Positions 7,011 to 16,125 of a stretch of DNA of 19,600 nucleotides are shown here, in pieces. Position 1 is the first letter of the stretch. Every line of letters begins with the position of its first letter. The translations under genes and the position numbers were made by a program. The notes beneath the pieces were generated by a model. The model was not told the DNA's origin. It saw nothing but the letters and a program-made list of their open reading frames with translations, and did no database searches. Source of the stretch: SHLJ01 sp041618535 (GTDB lineage: Bacteria; Bacteroidota; Bacteroidia; Flavobacteriales; Flavobacteriaceae); contig JBFKFP010000043.1 in NCBI GenBank assembly GCA_041618535.1, positions 1 through 19,600 of the forward strand. The letters run 5' to 3'.

Positions 7011-8351
7011 ATGAATGATAATTTTTTACTGATTCTCTCTATCATTTTTTCCTTAGGACTAGGAGCCTATATCGGTATGCTGATAGTTAGGCTGAGAAGT
7101 AAAAGTGATCTGAGTGTTCTTGAAGAAAGGCAGAGTCAATTGGGTAATACCATTGAAGAACTCAAAGAGAACATAAAGAAGATTGAACTGGAACGTGAAG
7201 CTATCAGGAGGGAGAAAGAAATACTTAACAGTGAATTATCAAAAAAATCTACAGAATACGAGCATTTGCTGAAAGAAAACGAAAAACGTGATCAAGCCTT
7301 GATAAAGCAGCAAGAGCAGCTCCGCAAAGATTTCGAGCTTCTGGCCAACAACATACTTGAGGAAAAATCGACCAAATTTGCTGAACATAACAAGGAGCAG
7401 CTAAAACGAATATTGAACCCGTTACAGGAGAAAATCCAGACCTTTGAGAAAAAGGTTGAGGATACCCAGAAGGAAAGCATCAGCATGCATGGTGCCTTAA
7501 AACAGCAGCTGTCTGATCTCAAATACCTGAATGAACAAATGACCAAGGAGGCCACCAACCTCACCAAGGCATTGAAGGGAGACAGCAAGATTCAGGGGAA
7601 TTGGGGAGAGCTAGTCCTGGAGAGAGTTCTCGAGAAATCGGGACTTGAAAAAAATCGTGAATATTTCGTTCAGCAGAGCTTTAAAAAAGACGATGGCTCC
7701 AGGGTAATGCCCGATGTAGTACTGCATCTGCCAGAAGATAAAAAGATGATCATTGACTCCAAGGTCTCATTAACGGATTATGAGCGGCTGATAAATGCGG
7801 AGGAAGATGATAAGAGTTCCTATCTGAAGGCCCATGTTGCTTCAATAAAAAAACATGTTGATCAGCTCTCTGATAAAAATTACCAGGACCTATACGATAT
7901 TGAATCTCCTGATTTCGTTTTGATGTTCATCCCGATTGAACCGGCATTCGCCATTGCGATAAACGAGGATAACAGCCTATACACCAAAGCTTTCGAAAAA
8001 AACATTGTGATCGTAACCCCAACTACACTGTTGGCGACCTTACGGACGATCGATTCGATGTGGAATAACGAAAAACAGCAACAGAATGCCCTTGAAATCG
8101 CAAAACAGGCAGGAGCACTCTATGATAAGTTTGAAGGCCTTGTAGCAGACCTGACCGGCATAGGTCGAAAGATCGATTCAGCCAAGTCTGACTATTCCTC
8201 TGCCATGAATAAACTGGTGGAAGGAAAAGGTAATCTTATCTCAAGGGTTGAACGACTAAAAAAGATGGGGGCCAAAGCAAAGAAATCATTACCTGATCCC
8301 ATTTTAAAACGAGCTGAAGACACCGAGGAGATGGACCAGTTAATGGAATAA
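7011..8351 (+). CDS. rmuC: DNA recombination protein RmuC
   Basis: Translation from the ATG at 7011 gives 446 residues. An N-terminal transmembrane helix (about 5-26) is followed by a long charged coiled coil (about 30-170). The RmuC domain follows (about 180-425) and shows GNWGE (196-200), MPDVVLHLP (233-241), IDSKVSL (248-254), LMFIPIEPAF and VTPTTLLATLRTI (335-347). RmuC proteins are predicted nuclease-like proteins that limit recombination between inverted repeats; the biochemistry is poorly defined. The helix suggests membrane tethering with the domain in the cytoplasm. A longer frame begins at a TTG at 6963 but overlaps promoter elements. Its neighbours give no functional link. Confidence 0.93.
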   Translation: MNDNFLLILSIIFSLGLGAYIGMLIVRLRSKSDLSVLEERQSQLGNTIEELKENIKKIELEREAIRREKEILNSELSKKSTEYEHLLKENEKRDQALIKQQEQLRKDFELLANNILEEKSTKFAEHNKEQLKRILNPLQEKIQTFEKKVEDTQKESISMHGALKQQLSDLKYLNEQMTKEATNLTKALKGDSKIQGNWGELVLERVLEKSGLEKNREYFVQQSFKKDDGSRVMPDVVLHLPEDKKMIIDSKVSLTDYERLINAEEDDKSSYLKAHVASIKKHVDQLSDKNYQDLYDIESPDFVLMFIPIEPAFAIAINEDNSLYTKAFEKNIVIVTPTTLLATLRTIDSMWNNEKQQQNALEIAKQAGALYDKFEGLVADLTGIGRKIDSAKSDYSSAMNKLVEGKGNLISRVERLKKMGAKAKKSLPDPILKRAEDTEEMDQLME

Positions 8352-8380
8352 AAAAAAGCCGCTACAATTATGCAACGGCT
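8350..8380 (-). terminator. intrinsic terminator of the T9SS cargo gene
   Basis: On the minus strand AGCCG and CGGCT (8380-8376 and 8361-8357) form the base. TTGCA and TGTAG extend the stem by five more pairs (two G-U) around a TAAT loop, and eight U follow. On the plus strand the wobbles become mismatches and the 3' side is not U-rich, so it is a poorer terminator for rmuC, whose stop is at 8349-8351. Confidence 0.82.
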
Positions 8381-8402
8381 CTATATATTTCAACTTTTTC
8401 AA

Positions 8403-9269
8403 TTATTGCTTTATAAATCTCTTGGTTTGGCTTCCGAATTCACCTGAAACACGAACCAGATATACACCATCTTTCCATGGTGCGACGTTTAACCGGGTCT
8501 CCAGGCTGCTGATGCTTCTGTTTAAAATCCGTTTTCCCAGTACATCGAAAACCTCGACCCTATAGTCATCTTCCAATTTTGGAACCTGGAGTGTGACAAT
8601 GGAATTGCCCGGGTTAGGTGAAATCTGGAAATCATCACTACGATTAAATTCGTCTGTGCTCAGGGTGGTAAGCGCTGCGATATTATCCAAATCCATTACA
8701 GCATTTATCTTATCCCCCCTGTAGGCAGGTAAATCGGCACTGATGATCCTGAATTCGAATACATCACCCAGGGTCAGATCAACATCCGTACCTGTTCCGC
8801 AGCAATTCGAAGCCACTGTCTGCATATCTGCAGATGAAATGGGGATCGTTACTGTGTTCCATCCGGATCCCTGTGTTACGATTACCGAATTGGAAGAACA
8901 TATTGGTCCGCCCGCTCCATTTATTGCAACCCGGAATTCAAGATCATTATTCGAAGCCCTGGCATCAAATTGTACGGCAACAAAGCCGCTTATGTCACCG
9001 GTCCATTGGGTGGAATTCCTGACGATGACCCTGCTACCTGCACTGCCAACGCCTGTTGCAACATCTTCCATGTATGCATCCCCGGCCCCAAGAGGGCCGC
9101 CATCGGCAATTCTAACAGGTGGATTCGGCGATAGCCCGGGTTCGTTCCAGTTCATGGTTCCTTCAGCCAAAACCTGGAAATCATCTTCATTCCCTGGTGT
9201 TGGTATTTGGGCCAGAAGGTTCAGGGAAAGAAATAACAAATAAAGTGTAGAAAGTAATTTTATCTTCAT
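8403..9269 (-). CDS. secreted protein with T9SS type A sorting domain
   Basis: This 288-residue protein starts with a signal peptide (about 1-21, ending LNLLAQ). Residues 25-205 look like an all-beta, jelly-roll-type domain, with FVAVQFDARAS, DLEFRVAING, WNTVTIPIS and VFEFRIIS as alternating strands. The last ~75 residues form a type A C-terminal domain: FQISPNPG, YRVEVFDVLGKRIL, a KDGVYLVRV strand and the terminal KRFIKQ. The protein should cross the inner membrane by Sec and the outer membrane by the type IX system, then be released or anchored at the surface. The beta domain may bind carbohydrate, but no catalytic residues can be named. It lies 73 nt downstream of carB on the same strand, with an inverted repeat in the gap. 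Confidence 0.88.
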   Translation of the reverse strand: MKIKLLSTLYLLFLSLNLLAQIPTPGNEDDFQVLAEGTMNWNEPGLSPNPPVRIADGGPLGAGDAYMEDVATGVGSAGSRVIVRNSTQWTGDISGFVAVQFDARASNNDLEFRVAINGAGGPICSSNSVIVTQGSGWNTVTIPISSADMQTVASNCCGTGTDVDLTLGDVFEFRIISADLPAYRGDKINAVMDLDNIAALTTLSTDEFNRSDDFQISPNPGNSIVTLQVPKLEDDYRVEVFDVLGKRILNRSISSLETRLNVAPWKDGVYLVRVSGEFGSQTKRFIKQ

Positions 9270-9281
9270 AGAAAGGTTCGA

Positions 9282-9302
9282 TTAGAGCAACATATGCTCT
9301 AA
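9282..9302. repeat. perfect 8-bp inverted repeat upstream of the T9SS cargo gene
   Basis: Arms TTAGAGCA (9282-9289) and TGCTCTAA (9295-9302) are exact reverse complements around a 5-nt spacer. The repeat ends 13 nt upstream of the ATG at 9269, within the 73-nt gap after carB. With no U run behind it, it is not a typical terminator. It could be an operator or a leader hairpin. Confidence 0.6.
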
Positions 9303-9342
9303 ATTACTAAAAATTGAACCTCTATATATAAAAATTAACCTA

Positions 9343-12195
<2,853 letters not shown>

Positions 12196-12227
12196 TTTTT
12201 TTTCGGATTGTTTTATTCAAAATTTTT

Positions 12228-12235
12228 CAAAATTA
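12228..12235 (-). promoter_or_regulatory. -7 box candidate for carB
   Basis: TAATTTTG on the minus strand fits TAnnTTTG and lies about 32 nt upstream of the carB ATG. It sits directly behind the rpmH terminator, so carB probably has its own transcription start. The nearest TTTG (12254-12251) is only 15 nt away instead of about 19-21 and falls inside that terminator. Confidence 0.4.
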
Positions 12236-12251
12236 GATAAGATCGGGATAC

Positions 12252-12285
12252 AAAAAAAGGCGTTACGATCAGTAACACCTTTTTT
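12252..12285 (-). terminator. intrinsic terminator of rpmH
   Basis: Read on the minus strand, AAAAAAGGTGTTAC pairs with GTAACGCCTTTTTT around a 5-nt loop; one pair is a G-U wobble (a C-A mismatch on plus) and a U run follows. It lies just downstream of the rpmH stop at 12306. Confidence 0.83.
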
Positions 12286-12287
12286 AT

Positions 12288-12303
12288 ATTAACAATTGTT
12301 AAT
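12288..12303. repeat. 16-bp perfect palindrome behind rpmH
   Basis: ATTAACAATTGTTAAT is identical to its own reverse complement. It lies between the rpmH stop and its terminator. It may be a protein-binding site or chance in AT-rich DNA: a palindrome this long is expected roughly 0.3 times by chance in a window of this size. Confidence 0.5.
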
Positions 12304-12305
12304 CA

Positions 12306-12464
12306 TTATTTTTTATGTTTCATTTCTGATGAAACAGACAATTTCTTTCGTCCTTTAGCACGACGGTTAGCCAATACTTTCCTGCCGCTTACCGAAGCCA
12401 TGCGCTCTCTGAAGCCATGCTTGTTTTTTCTTTTTCTTTTCGAAGGCTGATATGTTCTTTTCAT
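12306..12464 (-). CDS. rpmH: 50S ribosomal protein L34
   Basis: The minus strand from the ATG at 12464 encodes 52 residues and ends with TAA at 12306. It begins MKRTYQPSKRKRKNKHGFRE, continues RMASVSGRKVLANRRAKGRK and ends in a short Lys-rich tail (LSVSSEMKHKK). This matches L34 over its full length: the KRTYQPS start, the KHGFR segment and the GRKVLANRRAKGRK motif are all family hallmarks. L34 is a small basic protein of the large ribosomal subunit that binds 23S rRNA. The gene has a consensus promoter (12536-12566), a GC-rich leader of about 65 nt and its own terminator. In many bacteria rpmH sits near dnaA or rnpA; here it is next to carB. Confidence 0.97.
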   Translation of the reverse strand: MKRTYQPSKRKRKNKHGFRERMASVSGRKVLANRRAKGRKKLSVSSEMKHKK

Positions 12465-12533
12465 TCCTCTTTGTCTTTTATTTTCGATTCAACACCGCGC
12501 GGCATCAGATGAAATTACCGCTCGAAAGCGCGG
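12465..12533 (-). promoter_or_regulatory. GC-rich structured leader of rpmH
   Basis: The predicted leader on the minus strand starts with CGCT TTCG AGCG (12530-12519), a 4-bp stem with a UUCG loop. CCGCGC (12495-12500 on +) is also complementary to GCGCGG (12528-12533 on +), giving a competing long-range pairing. Such GC clusters stand out against the AT-rich flanks. A regulatory role, such as feedback by ribosomal protein, is only a suggestion. Confidence 0.35.
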
Positions 12534-12535
12534 CG

Positions 12536-12566
12536 CAAATATACAAAGGCTTTTTTATTTCACAAA
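12536..12566 (-). promoter_or_regulatory. rpmH promoter (Bacteroidota consensus)
   Basis: On the minus strand TTTG (12566-12563), a 19-nt spacer and TATATTTG (12543-12536) match the -33 and -7 elements TTTG / TAnnTTTG of the Bacteroidota housekeeping sigma factor without a mismatch. This is the best promoter in the window. Transcription would start near 12529. Confidence 0.72.
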
Positions 12567-12599
12567 CCATGAAGAAAAAATAATTTTATCAGTTTTTAC

Positions 12600-12607
12600 T
12601 ACCTTTG
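12600..12607 (+). promoter_or_regulatory. -7 box candidate for the TPR-like membrane protein gene
   Basis: TACCTTTG fits TAnnTTTG and lies 24 nt before the ATG at 12632. A TTG within this box is the alternative start at 12605, which is therefore unlikely to be used. No clear -33 TTTG lies at the usual distance. Confidence 0.5.
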
Positions 12608-12631
12608 CAAATCCTATTTGATACTAAAAAA

Positions 12632-13204
12632 ATGTTCAATAAATACATAAAGCTCGTACTTGCCGTCCTCGTGTTCGGCTATGCCATTTACCAGTTCACT
12701 GAAGGATTTATCGGTAATGGTATCATGTACATTTTACTTTCATCGATCTTCGTATTCCTCTATTTTAAGAATGAGATGATCCTGCTGGCTTTCCTCAGGT
12801 TGCGAAAACAGGATTTTGCCGGTGCCGAAAAGTGGTTAAACAAGATTAAAAATCCGGCTTCTGCCTTAACCACTAAGCAGCAAGGTTATTACAATTACTT
12901 GAGAGGTTTGCTGGTTTCTCAAACCAATATGAATGAAGCTGAGAAATTCTTTAAAAACGCTGTTAAGTTCGGCCTGTCCATGGATCATGATATGGCTATG
13001 GTTAAACTGAACCTCGCCGGAATAGCGTTCACCAAACGGAGAAAGCAGGAGGCCAAATTGCTCTTGTCTGAAGCCCAGAAACTGGACAAGCGCGGGATCC
13101 TGGCTGAGCAGATAAAAATGATGAAGCAACAGATGAAAAAGGCTTCTATTCCCAATCAGCACTACGGGGGACAACGGCAACACAGACCCTCCAAAAGACG
13201 GTAA
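12632..13204 (+). CDS. membrane protein with TPR-like helical domain
   Basis: Translation from the ATG at 12632 gives 190 residues. Two hydrophobic helices at about 6-22 and 28-45 form a hairpin, so both ends probably face the cytoplasm. Residues 52-165 are paired amphipathic helices of TPR type, including DFAGAEKWLNKIKNP, YYNYLRGLLVSQTNMNEAEKFFKNAVKFG and VKLNLAGIAFTKRRKQEAKLLLSEAQKL. The tail is strongly basic (ending RPSKRR). TPR domains usually hold protein partners, but none can be named here. It is divergent from rpmH and followed by a terminator. I do not recognise a specific family, and no enzymatic motif is visible. Confidence 0.85.
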   Translation: MFNKYIKLVLAVLVFGYAIYQFTEGFIGNGIMYILLSSIFVFLYFKNEMILLAFLRLRKQDFAGAEKWLNKIKNPASALTTKQQGYYNYLRGLLVSQTNMNEAEKFFKNAVKFGLSMDHDMAMVKLNLAGIAFTKRRKQEAKLLLSEAQKLDKRGILAEQIKMMKQQMKKASIPNQHYGGQRQHRPSKRR

Positions 13205-13229
13205 ATTACTTCCTTTTTGTAGGGTTTTT
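13186..13229 (+). terminator. probable intrinsic terminator of the TPR-like gene
   Basis: ACCCT (13186-13190) pairs with AGGGT (13221-13225), and CAAAA (13192-13196) pairs with TTTTG (13215-13219) across one mismatch. The loop is long (18 nt) and a short U run follows. The hairpin overlaps the stop codon at 13202-13204, which lies in its loop. Confidence 0.45.
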
Positions 13230-13263
13230 CTGCTTTATTTCTAAATTATCCCTGTTAATCGAT

Positions 13264-13271
13264 TAATTTTG
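13264..13271 (+). promoter_or_regulatory. -7 box candidate for the thioredoxin-like gene
   Basis: TAATTTTG fits TAnnTTTG and lies 58 nt upstream of the ATG at 13330. No TTTG -33 element is clear. The resulting leader of about 50 nt carries the alternative hairpin arms at 13310-13348. Confidence 0.4.
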
Positions 13272-13309
13272 GCATTGAAAATGAATAAAGCTAACTTAGT
13301 CATTGCCAA

Positions 13310-13348
13310 ATGTTTAGCCCCATGTAAACATGAAAACGATGTTTACAT
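13310..13348 (+). promoter_or_regulatory. three-armed alternative hairpin at the start codon
   Basis: Arm 1 ATGTTTA (13310-13316), arm 2 ATGTAAACAT (13322-13331) and arm 3 ATGTTTACAT (13339-13348) alternate. Arms 2 and 3 are perfect 10-bp reverse complements with a 7-nt loop; arm 1 can instead pair over 7 bp with arm 2. The start codon (13330-13332) overlaps arm 2. A five-codon frame (13310-13327) ends 2 nt before it. Confidence 0.4.
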
Positions 13349-14031
13349 ACCTACTTATGCTTTTTTTTACTGTGAGTATCTTTTCTCAACAGAAGGGCAT
13401 TTATTTTTCTGACGCACTCGACCTTCACCTTAAACAATATATTGAATCCTGCCAAAAAGCTGTCATGCAGAAAGACTTTGAAGAGCTTGAGGTCTTATTC
13501 GATTCTCTGGTTGCCACAAAATTGAAAGGCACCCTGATAGATGGGCATAAATTAAATCGACTGGATAGCGGATACATAAAACTTGACAGCCTGCAGCGGC
13601 CTTTGTTTCTGAATACAACATCATCATGGTATCTCAAGAACGATGAAGAAATAGAGGCTATAAATTCCCTGGCCGATGAATTCAGGGGAAAGATAGATGT
13701 CGTGATCTTGTTCTGGGATGAAAGAAAAACTGTAAAACAGGTTTCGGAAAGATATAACGAGAGCGTTATTATTACCTATGTTGACGAATCGACAAATAAG
13801 CACAACGAGATCATAACCAACTATAAACATGCCTTGGGAATCCCCGCCTGCTTCTATGTTTCATCACGCGGAGAGATCATGGACATCAACAGGGGTGCTT
13901 TTGTAAAATTCTCACCCGTTGAGGACTTTGAATTGTACGTGTCTAATTACAAGCTGTTTCAAACACAATTGATCAAGCTTCTGTTAAAGGATGAGCTCTC
14001 AAGAGAAACGATACTGACAACAACCGATTAA
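13330..14031 (+). CDS. secreted thioredoxin-fold-like protein without CXXC
   Basis: This 233-residue protein has a signal peptide (about 1-20, ending SIFSQ), so it is probably periplasmic. Residues 30-95 are mostly helical and charged. From about 105 the order of elements resembles a TlpA/redoxin-type thioredoxin fold: a helix (EEIEAINSLADEF), a strand (KIDVVILFWDE), a helix, a strand (SVIITYVDE), a GIPACFYVS strand with the expected cis-proline position at Pro172, and GEIMDINRGAF. Where redox-active members carry WCGPC after the first strand, this one reads FWDERKTVKQ, so the active-site cysteines are absent; Cys174 and Cys41 are the only cysteines. It may be a non-redox binding protein. It converges on the transglycosylase gene, with 10 nt between the stops. 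Confidence 0.75.
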   Translation: MKTMFTYLLMLFFTVSIFSQQKGIYFSDALDLHLKQYIESCQKAVMQKDFEELEVLFDSLVATKLKGTLIDGHKLNRLDSGYIKLDSLQRPLFLNTTSSWYLKNDEEIEAINSLADEFRGKIDVVILFWDERKTVKQVSERYNESVIITYVDESTNKHNEIITNYKHALGIPACFYVSSRGEIMDINRGAFVKFSPVEDFELYVSNYKLFQTQLIKLLLKDELSRETILTTTD

Positions 14032-14041
14032 TTCAAAAAAA

Positions 14042-14968
14042 TTAGGGGATGCTGTAATATCCTTCCTTGGGAATTTCAATGAAGTACTTTTTTCTTGACT
14101 TGTTATTCAGGTGCTGTTCCCTTAACCAGGGGTTATGCAATTTGAGTATCTTATAATTGATTCCGAACCGGTCCGCAAATTCAACGAAATCTGTAACCGC
14201 AGTATCCACTTCCACTTTGAATGTCGGAATATTGTTGTACAGGTCCTTGTAGCGAAAGTTAAATCCATATTTATCCGGATTGTTCAGAATCTCTTTCAAA
14301 GCAACTATCCTGAATATATAACGGCCAGTTTCCTCACCGAGAAGAAGATCGTAATAATCGTTTACGCCTTGTTCCTCCAGTCGGCGTGAAATACCCGCCA
14401 TTCCTGCATTGTAAGACGCTGCAGCCAGGGTCCAGCTGCCAAACCGCTCTTTTGCTGTTAGTAAATATTTGCAGGCCACCTCTGTAGCCAGTTCCAAATT
14501 GTATCGTTCATCTACATTGGTATTGATCTCCAGACCATTTTCCTGGCCCGTTGTTCTCATGATCTGCCAAAAGCCCTTGGCCCCTGCAGGTGAGGTGACG
14601 TTTTGAAGTCCGCTTTCTATTACAGCCAGGTATTTGAAATCATTCGGGACACCATATTTTTCAAGAATGGGTTCTATTATGGGGAAATATTTGTTAGCTC
14701 GCTTAAACATCAGAAGACCATTTGACTGCCAATAGGTATTCACGAGTAGTTCCCTGTCCATGCGCTCGAAGATGTCAGGGTTTTCCAAAGGCATGGCCTC
14801 ACCCGCAAAATCGAGGTTGGAAGGCACATTTAAGGCATACACGTTATAGTCGTTGATAATCTTCTTTTCCAGGTTGTGATCACTGGGAGCGTCTTGCACG
14901 GCGTAGATCAAAATTGCAGCTAAACTGATCAGTCCGAAAAAGGCAAGCAGGTTTTTAACGGTTTTCAT
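14042..14968 (-). CDS. membrane-associated lytic transglycosylase (SLT/MltD type)
   Basis: This 308-residue protein has an N-terminal hydrophobic helix (about 7-23) that acts as signal or anchor. The SLT catalytic domain spans about 92-230. LAVIESGLQN holds the probable catalytic Glu118. GAKGFWQIM (129-137) and AAASYNAGM (182-190) are the other conserved motifs. Such enzymes cleave the MurNAc-GlcNAc bond of peptidoglycan with formation of 1,6-anhydro-MurNAc. The C-terminal ~60 residues (VTDFVEFADRFGINYKILKLHNPWL to FIEIP) look like a degenerate LysM-type wall-binding module. It acts in the periplasm. The gene lies 61 nt behind the alpha/beta hydrolase gene on the same strand, so read-through is possible, with no evidence for a shared function. 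Confidence 0.92.
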   Translation of the reverse strand: MKTVKNLLAFFGLISLAAILIYAVQDAPSDHNLEKKIINDYNVYALNVPSNLDFAGEAMPLENPDIFERMDRELLVNTYWQSNGLLMFKRANKYFPIIEPILEKYGVPNDFKYLAVIESGLQNVTSPAGAKGFWQIMRTTGQENGLEINTNVDERYNLELATEVACKYLLTAKERFGSWTLAAASYNAGMAGISRRLEEQGVNDYYDLLLGEETGRYIFRIVALKEILNNPDKYGFNFRYKDLYNNIPTFKVEVDTAVTDFVEFADRFGINYKILKLHNPWLREQHLNNKSRKKYFIEIPKEGYYSIP

Positions 14969-15029
14969 AGGTTCATCAGGCTTTAATTGGTGTTAAATAT
15001 AAAAAAATATGGGGATAAATACTTTAAAA

Positions 15030-15692
15030 TTAACCTTTTAACAATTTGGGAAGATTCTCATTAAACCACTTGTATTTATTGAGAATCATAATATGTGTGC
15101 CGTTCTTGATCGTGATACAATCATCGATATATCTGATGGGAAAGACCATGTCTTTATCGCCATGAATATGAACGACATTTCTCAGAGGTTCTGAACGTTC
15201 CCAGCATACCATATGCTTGATGGCCCAATCCAGGTATTTTTGATCATTTATGGATAGGTATCTCTGGTACAACGCGAGGCGTTTATCAACTGTTCTTCCA
15301 AAAGAATATCGAGCCAGCGCATCAATATTCCCTGCAAGTCGAGTTGGCACAAGTTTGTAAGCATTGGTTATTCTGGCCATTCTCATCCGCTTCGGCAGCT
15401 CATATCTGGTTTTAACGCTAGAGATAATTATCAGCCGCTCGTGATCGATAAATCGGCTCATCTCCTGCACCAGTAAACCCCCGAAAGACACGCCGATAAG
15501 TGCACAAGGTCGTTCTTTTACCTCCTTGCTCATCCGTTCTGCATATTCTGAAAGGGATTCCTCCGGTTCTGGCAATTTCCACTCGAGAAGATGAGTGACG
15601 AATTGACCCTCCGGCAATTTGATATGCTCGAATATAGAGGGACTTGCAGCCATGCCAGGCATGAAATAAACATGCATTATCGATTGGTTCAT
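15030..15692 (-). CDS. small alpha/beta hydrolase
   Basis: This 220-residue protein has no signal peptide and is probably cytoplasmic. The nucleophile elbow is GVSFGG (67-72) with Ser69; HIHGDKDMVFP supplies the acid (Asp179 or Asp181), and GTHIMI supplies His200, completing a catalytic triad. The oxyanion region is likely FMPGMAASP (10-18). A helical cap sits at about 100-165. These features support esterase, thioesterase or related hydrolase activity, but the substrate cannot be read. The ATG at 15692 was chosen; an alternative ATG five codons later would still keep the first strand. The promoter appears to overlap that of the GNAT-like gene. A tract of weak transcription signals separates it from the transglycosylase gene. 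Confidence 0.85.
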   Translation of the reverse strand: MNQSIMHVYFMPGMAASPSIFEHIKLPEGQFVTHLLEWKLPEPEESLSEYAERMSKEVKERPCALIGVSFGGLLVQEMSRFIDHERLIIISSVKTRYELPKRMRMARITNAYKLVPTRLAGNIDALARYSFGRTVDKRLALYQRYLSINDQKYLDWAIKHMVCWERSEPLRNVVHIHGDKDMVFPIRYIDDCITIKNGTHIMILNKYKWFNENLPKLLKG

Positions 15693-15737
15693 AAGTAATT
15701 AACGCTTTAAAACGTCTTACACATTCTATATTTTTTG

Positions 15738-15758
15738 TAAATTTGCAAAGCAAATCTA
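15738..15758. promoter_or_regulatory. face-to-face overlapping -7 boxes
   Basis: TAAATTTG on plus (15738-15745) and TAGATTTG on minus (15758-15751) both fit TAnnTTTG and point at each other. They share the inverted repeat ATTTGC (15741-15746) AAA GCAAAT (15750-15755). Predicted leaders are of almost equal length (about 50 nt) to the genes on either side. Neither has an obvious -33 TTTG. Confidence 0.45.
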
Positions 15759-15772
15759 TACAAAATAGATTT
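15752..15772. repeat. 8-bp inverted repeat at the 5' end of the GNAT-like transcript
   Basis: AAATCTAT (15752-15759) and ATAGATTT (15765-15772) are exact reverse complements around a 5-nt spacer. If transcription starts near 15752 as predicted, the message begins with this hairpin. It could equally be an operator next to the double promoter. Confidence 0.5.
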
Positions 15773-15800
15773 TTCTTCCTTCTATAAACACAGACTAATT

Positions 15801-16097
15801 ATGATTGATGCAGCCGAGTTAAATGACAATGAATTCTTACGTCAGTTCGAATTAAAAGTTAATGATGATCTCGCCAAAATTGAATACTCCCTCCAGGAAA
15901 GGAAGATTTTTTTAACAAAACTTGTCGTACCTGATACGGTTAAAGATGACAAATTTGTTGAGGATTTCCTGAAATTGGTCATGGAGAACATTCAGGAGAG
16001 AAACATCAGTGTAGTGCCAACGAGCCCGCCAATCGCAAAATTTATCAGAAAGAACAGGCGCTATAAAAGTATGCTGCCTGTTGGTGTAAGAATTTAA
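15801..16097 (+). CDS. small GNAT-like protein (Acetyltransf_CG / YidJ-like)
   Basis: This 98-residue protein has the layout of the short GNAT family related to YidJ and eukaryotic NATD1. FELKVNDDLAKIEYSLQE gives two strands, KIFLTKLVVPDTV is the strand before the acetyl-CoA loop, DKFVEDFLKLVMENIQERN is the following helix, and ISVVPTSPPIAKFIRKNRRY is the terminal strand-helix segment. The usual GxG-type acetyl-CoA loop after the VP reads DTVKDDKFV here, and the cysteine often found after VVP is a serine. The fold is likely but catalysis is doubtful. It is cytoplasmic. It is a single-gene transcript with an overlapping divergent promoter and a clear terminator. Confidence 0.78.
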   Translation: MIDAAELNDNEFLRQFELKVNDDLAKIEYSLQERKIFLTKLVVPDTVKDDKFVEDFLKLVMENIQERNISVVPTSPPIAKFIRKNRRYKSMLPVGVRI

Positions 16098-16099
16098 TC

Positions 16100-16125
16100 A
16101 AAAGCGACTTAGGTCGCTTTTTTTA
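16100..16125 (+). terminator. bidirectional intrinsic terminator between the GNAT-like gene and mtaB
   Basis: AAAAGCGAC (16100-16108), loop TTAG, GTCGCTTTT (16113-16121), then more T. The stem is perfect on both strands. The T run on plus overlaps the mtaB stop codon (16123-16125), so one compact element serves the two convergent genes. Confidence 0.88.

Noticed and set aside
8743..9243. 166-codon open frame on plus, antisense to the T9SS cargo gene
   Set aside because: It lacks a signal or recognisable motif and lies wholly inside a gene with a convincing signal peptide and sorting domain; it is a shadow frame.
13281..13412. 43-codon open frame overlapping the start of the thioredoxin-like gene in another frame
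   Set aside because: The overlapped gene has a clear signal peptide; the short frame has no recognisable features and a chance frame of this length is common.
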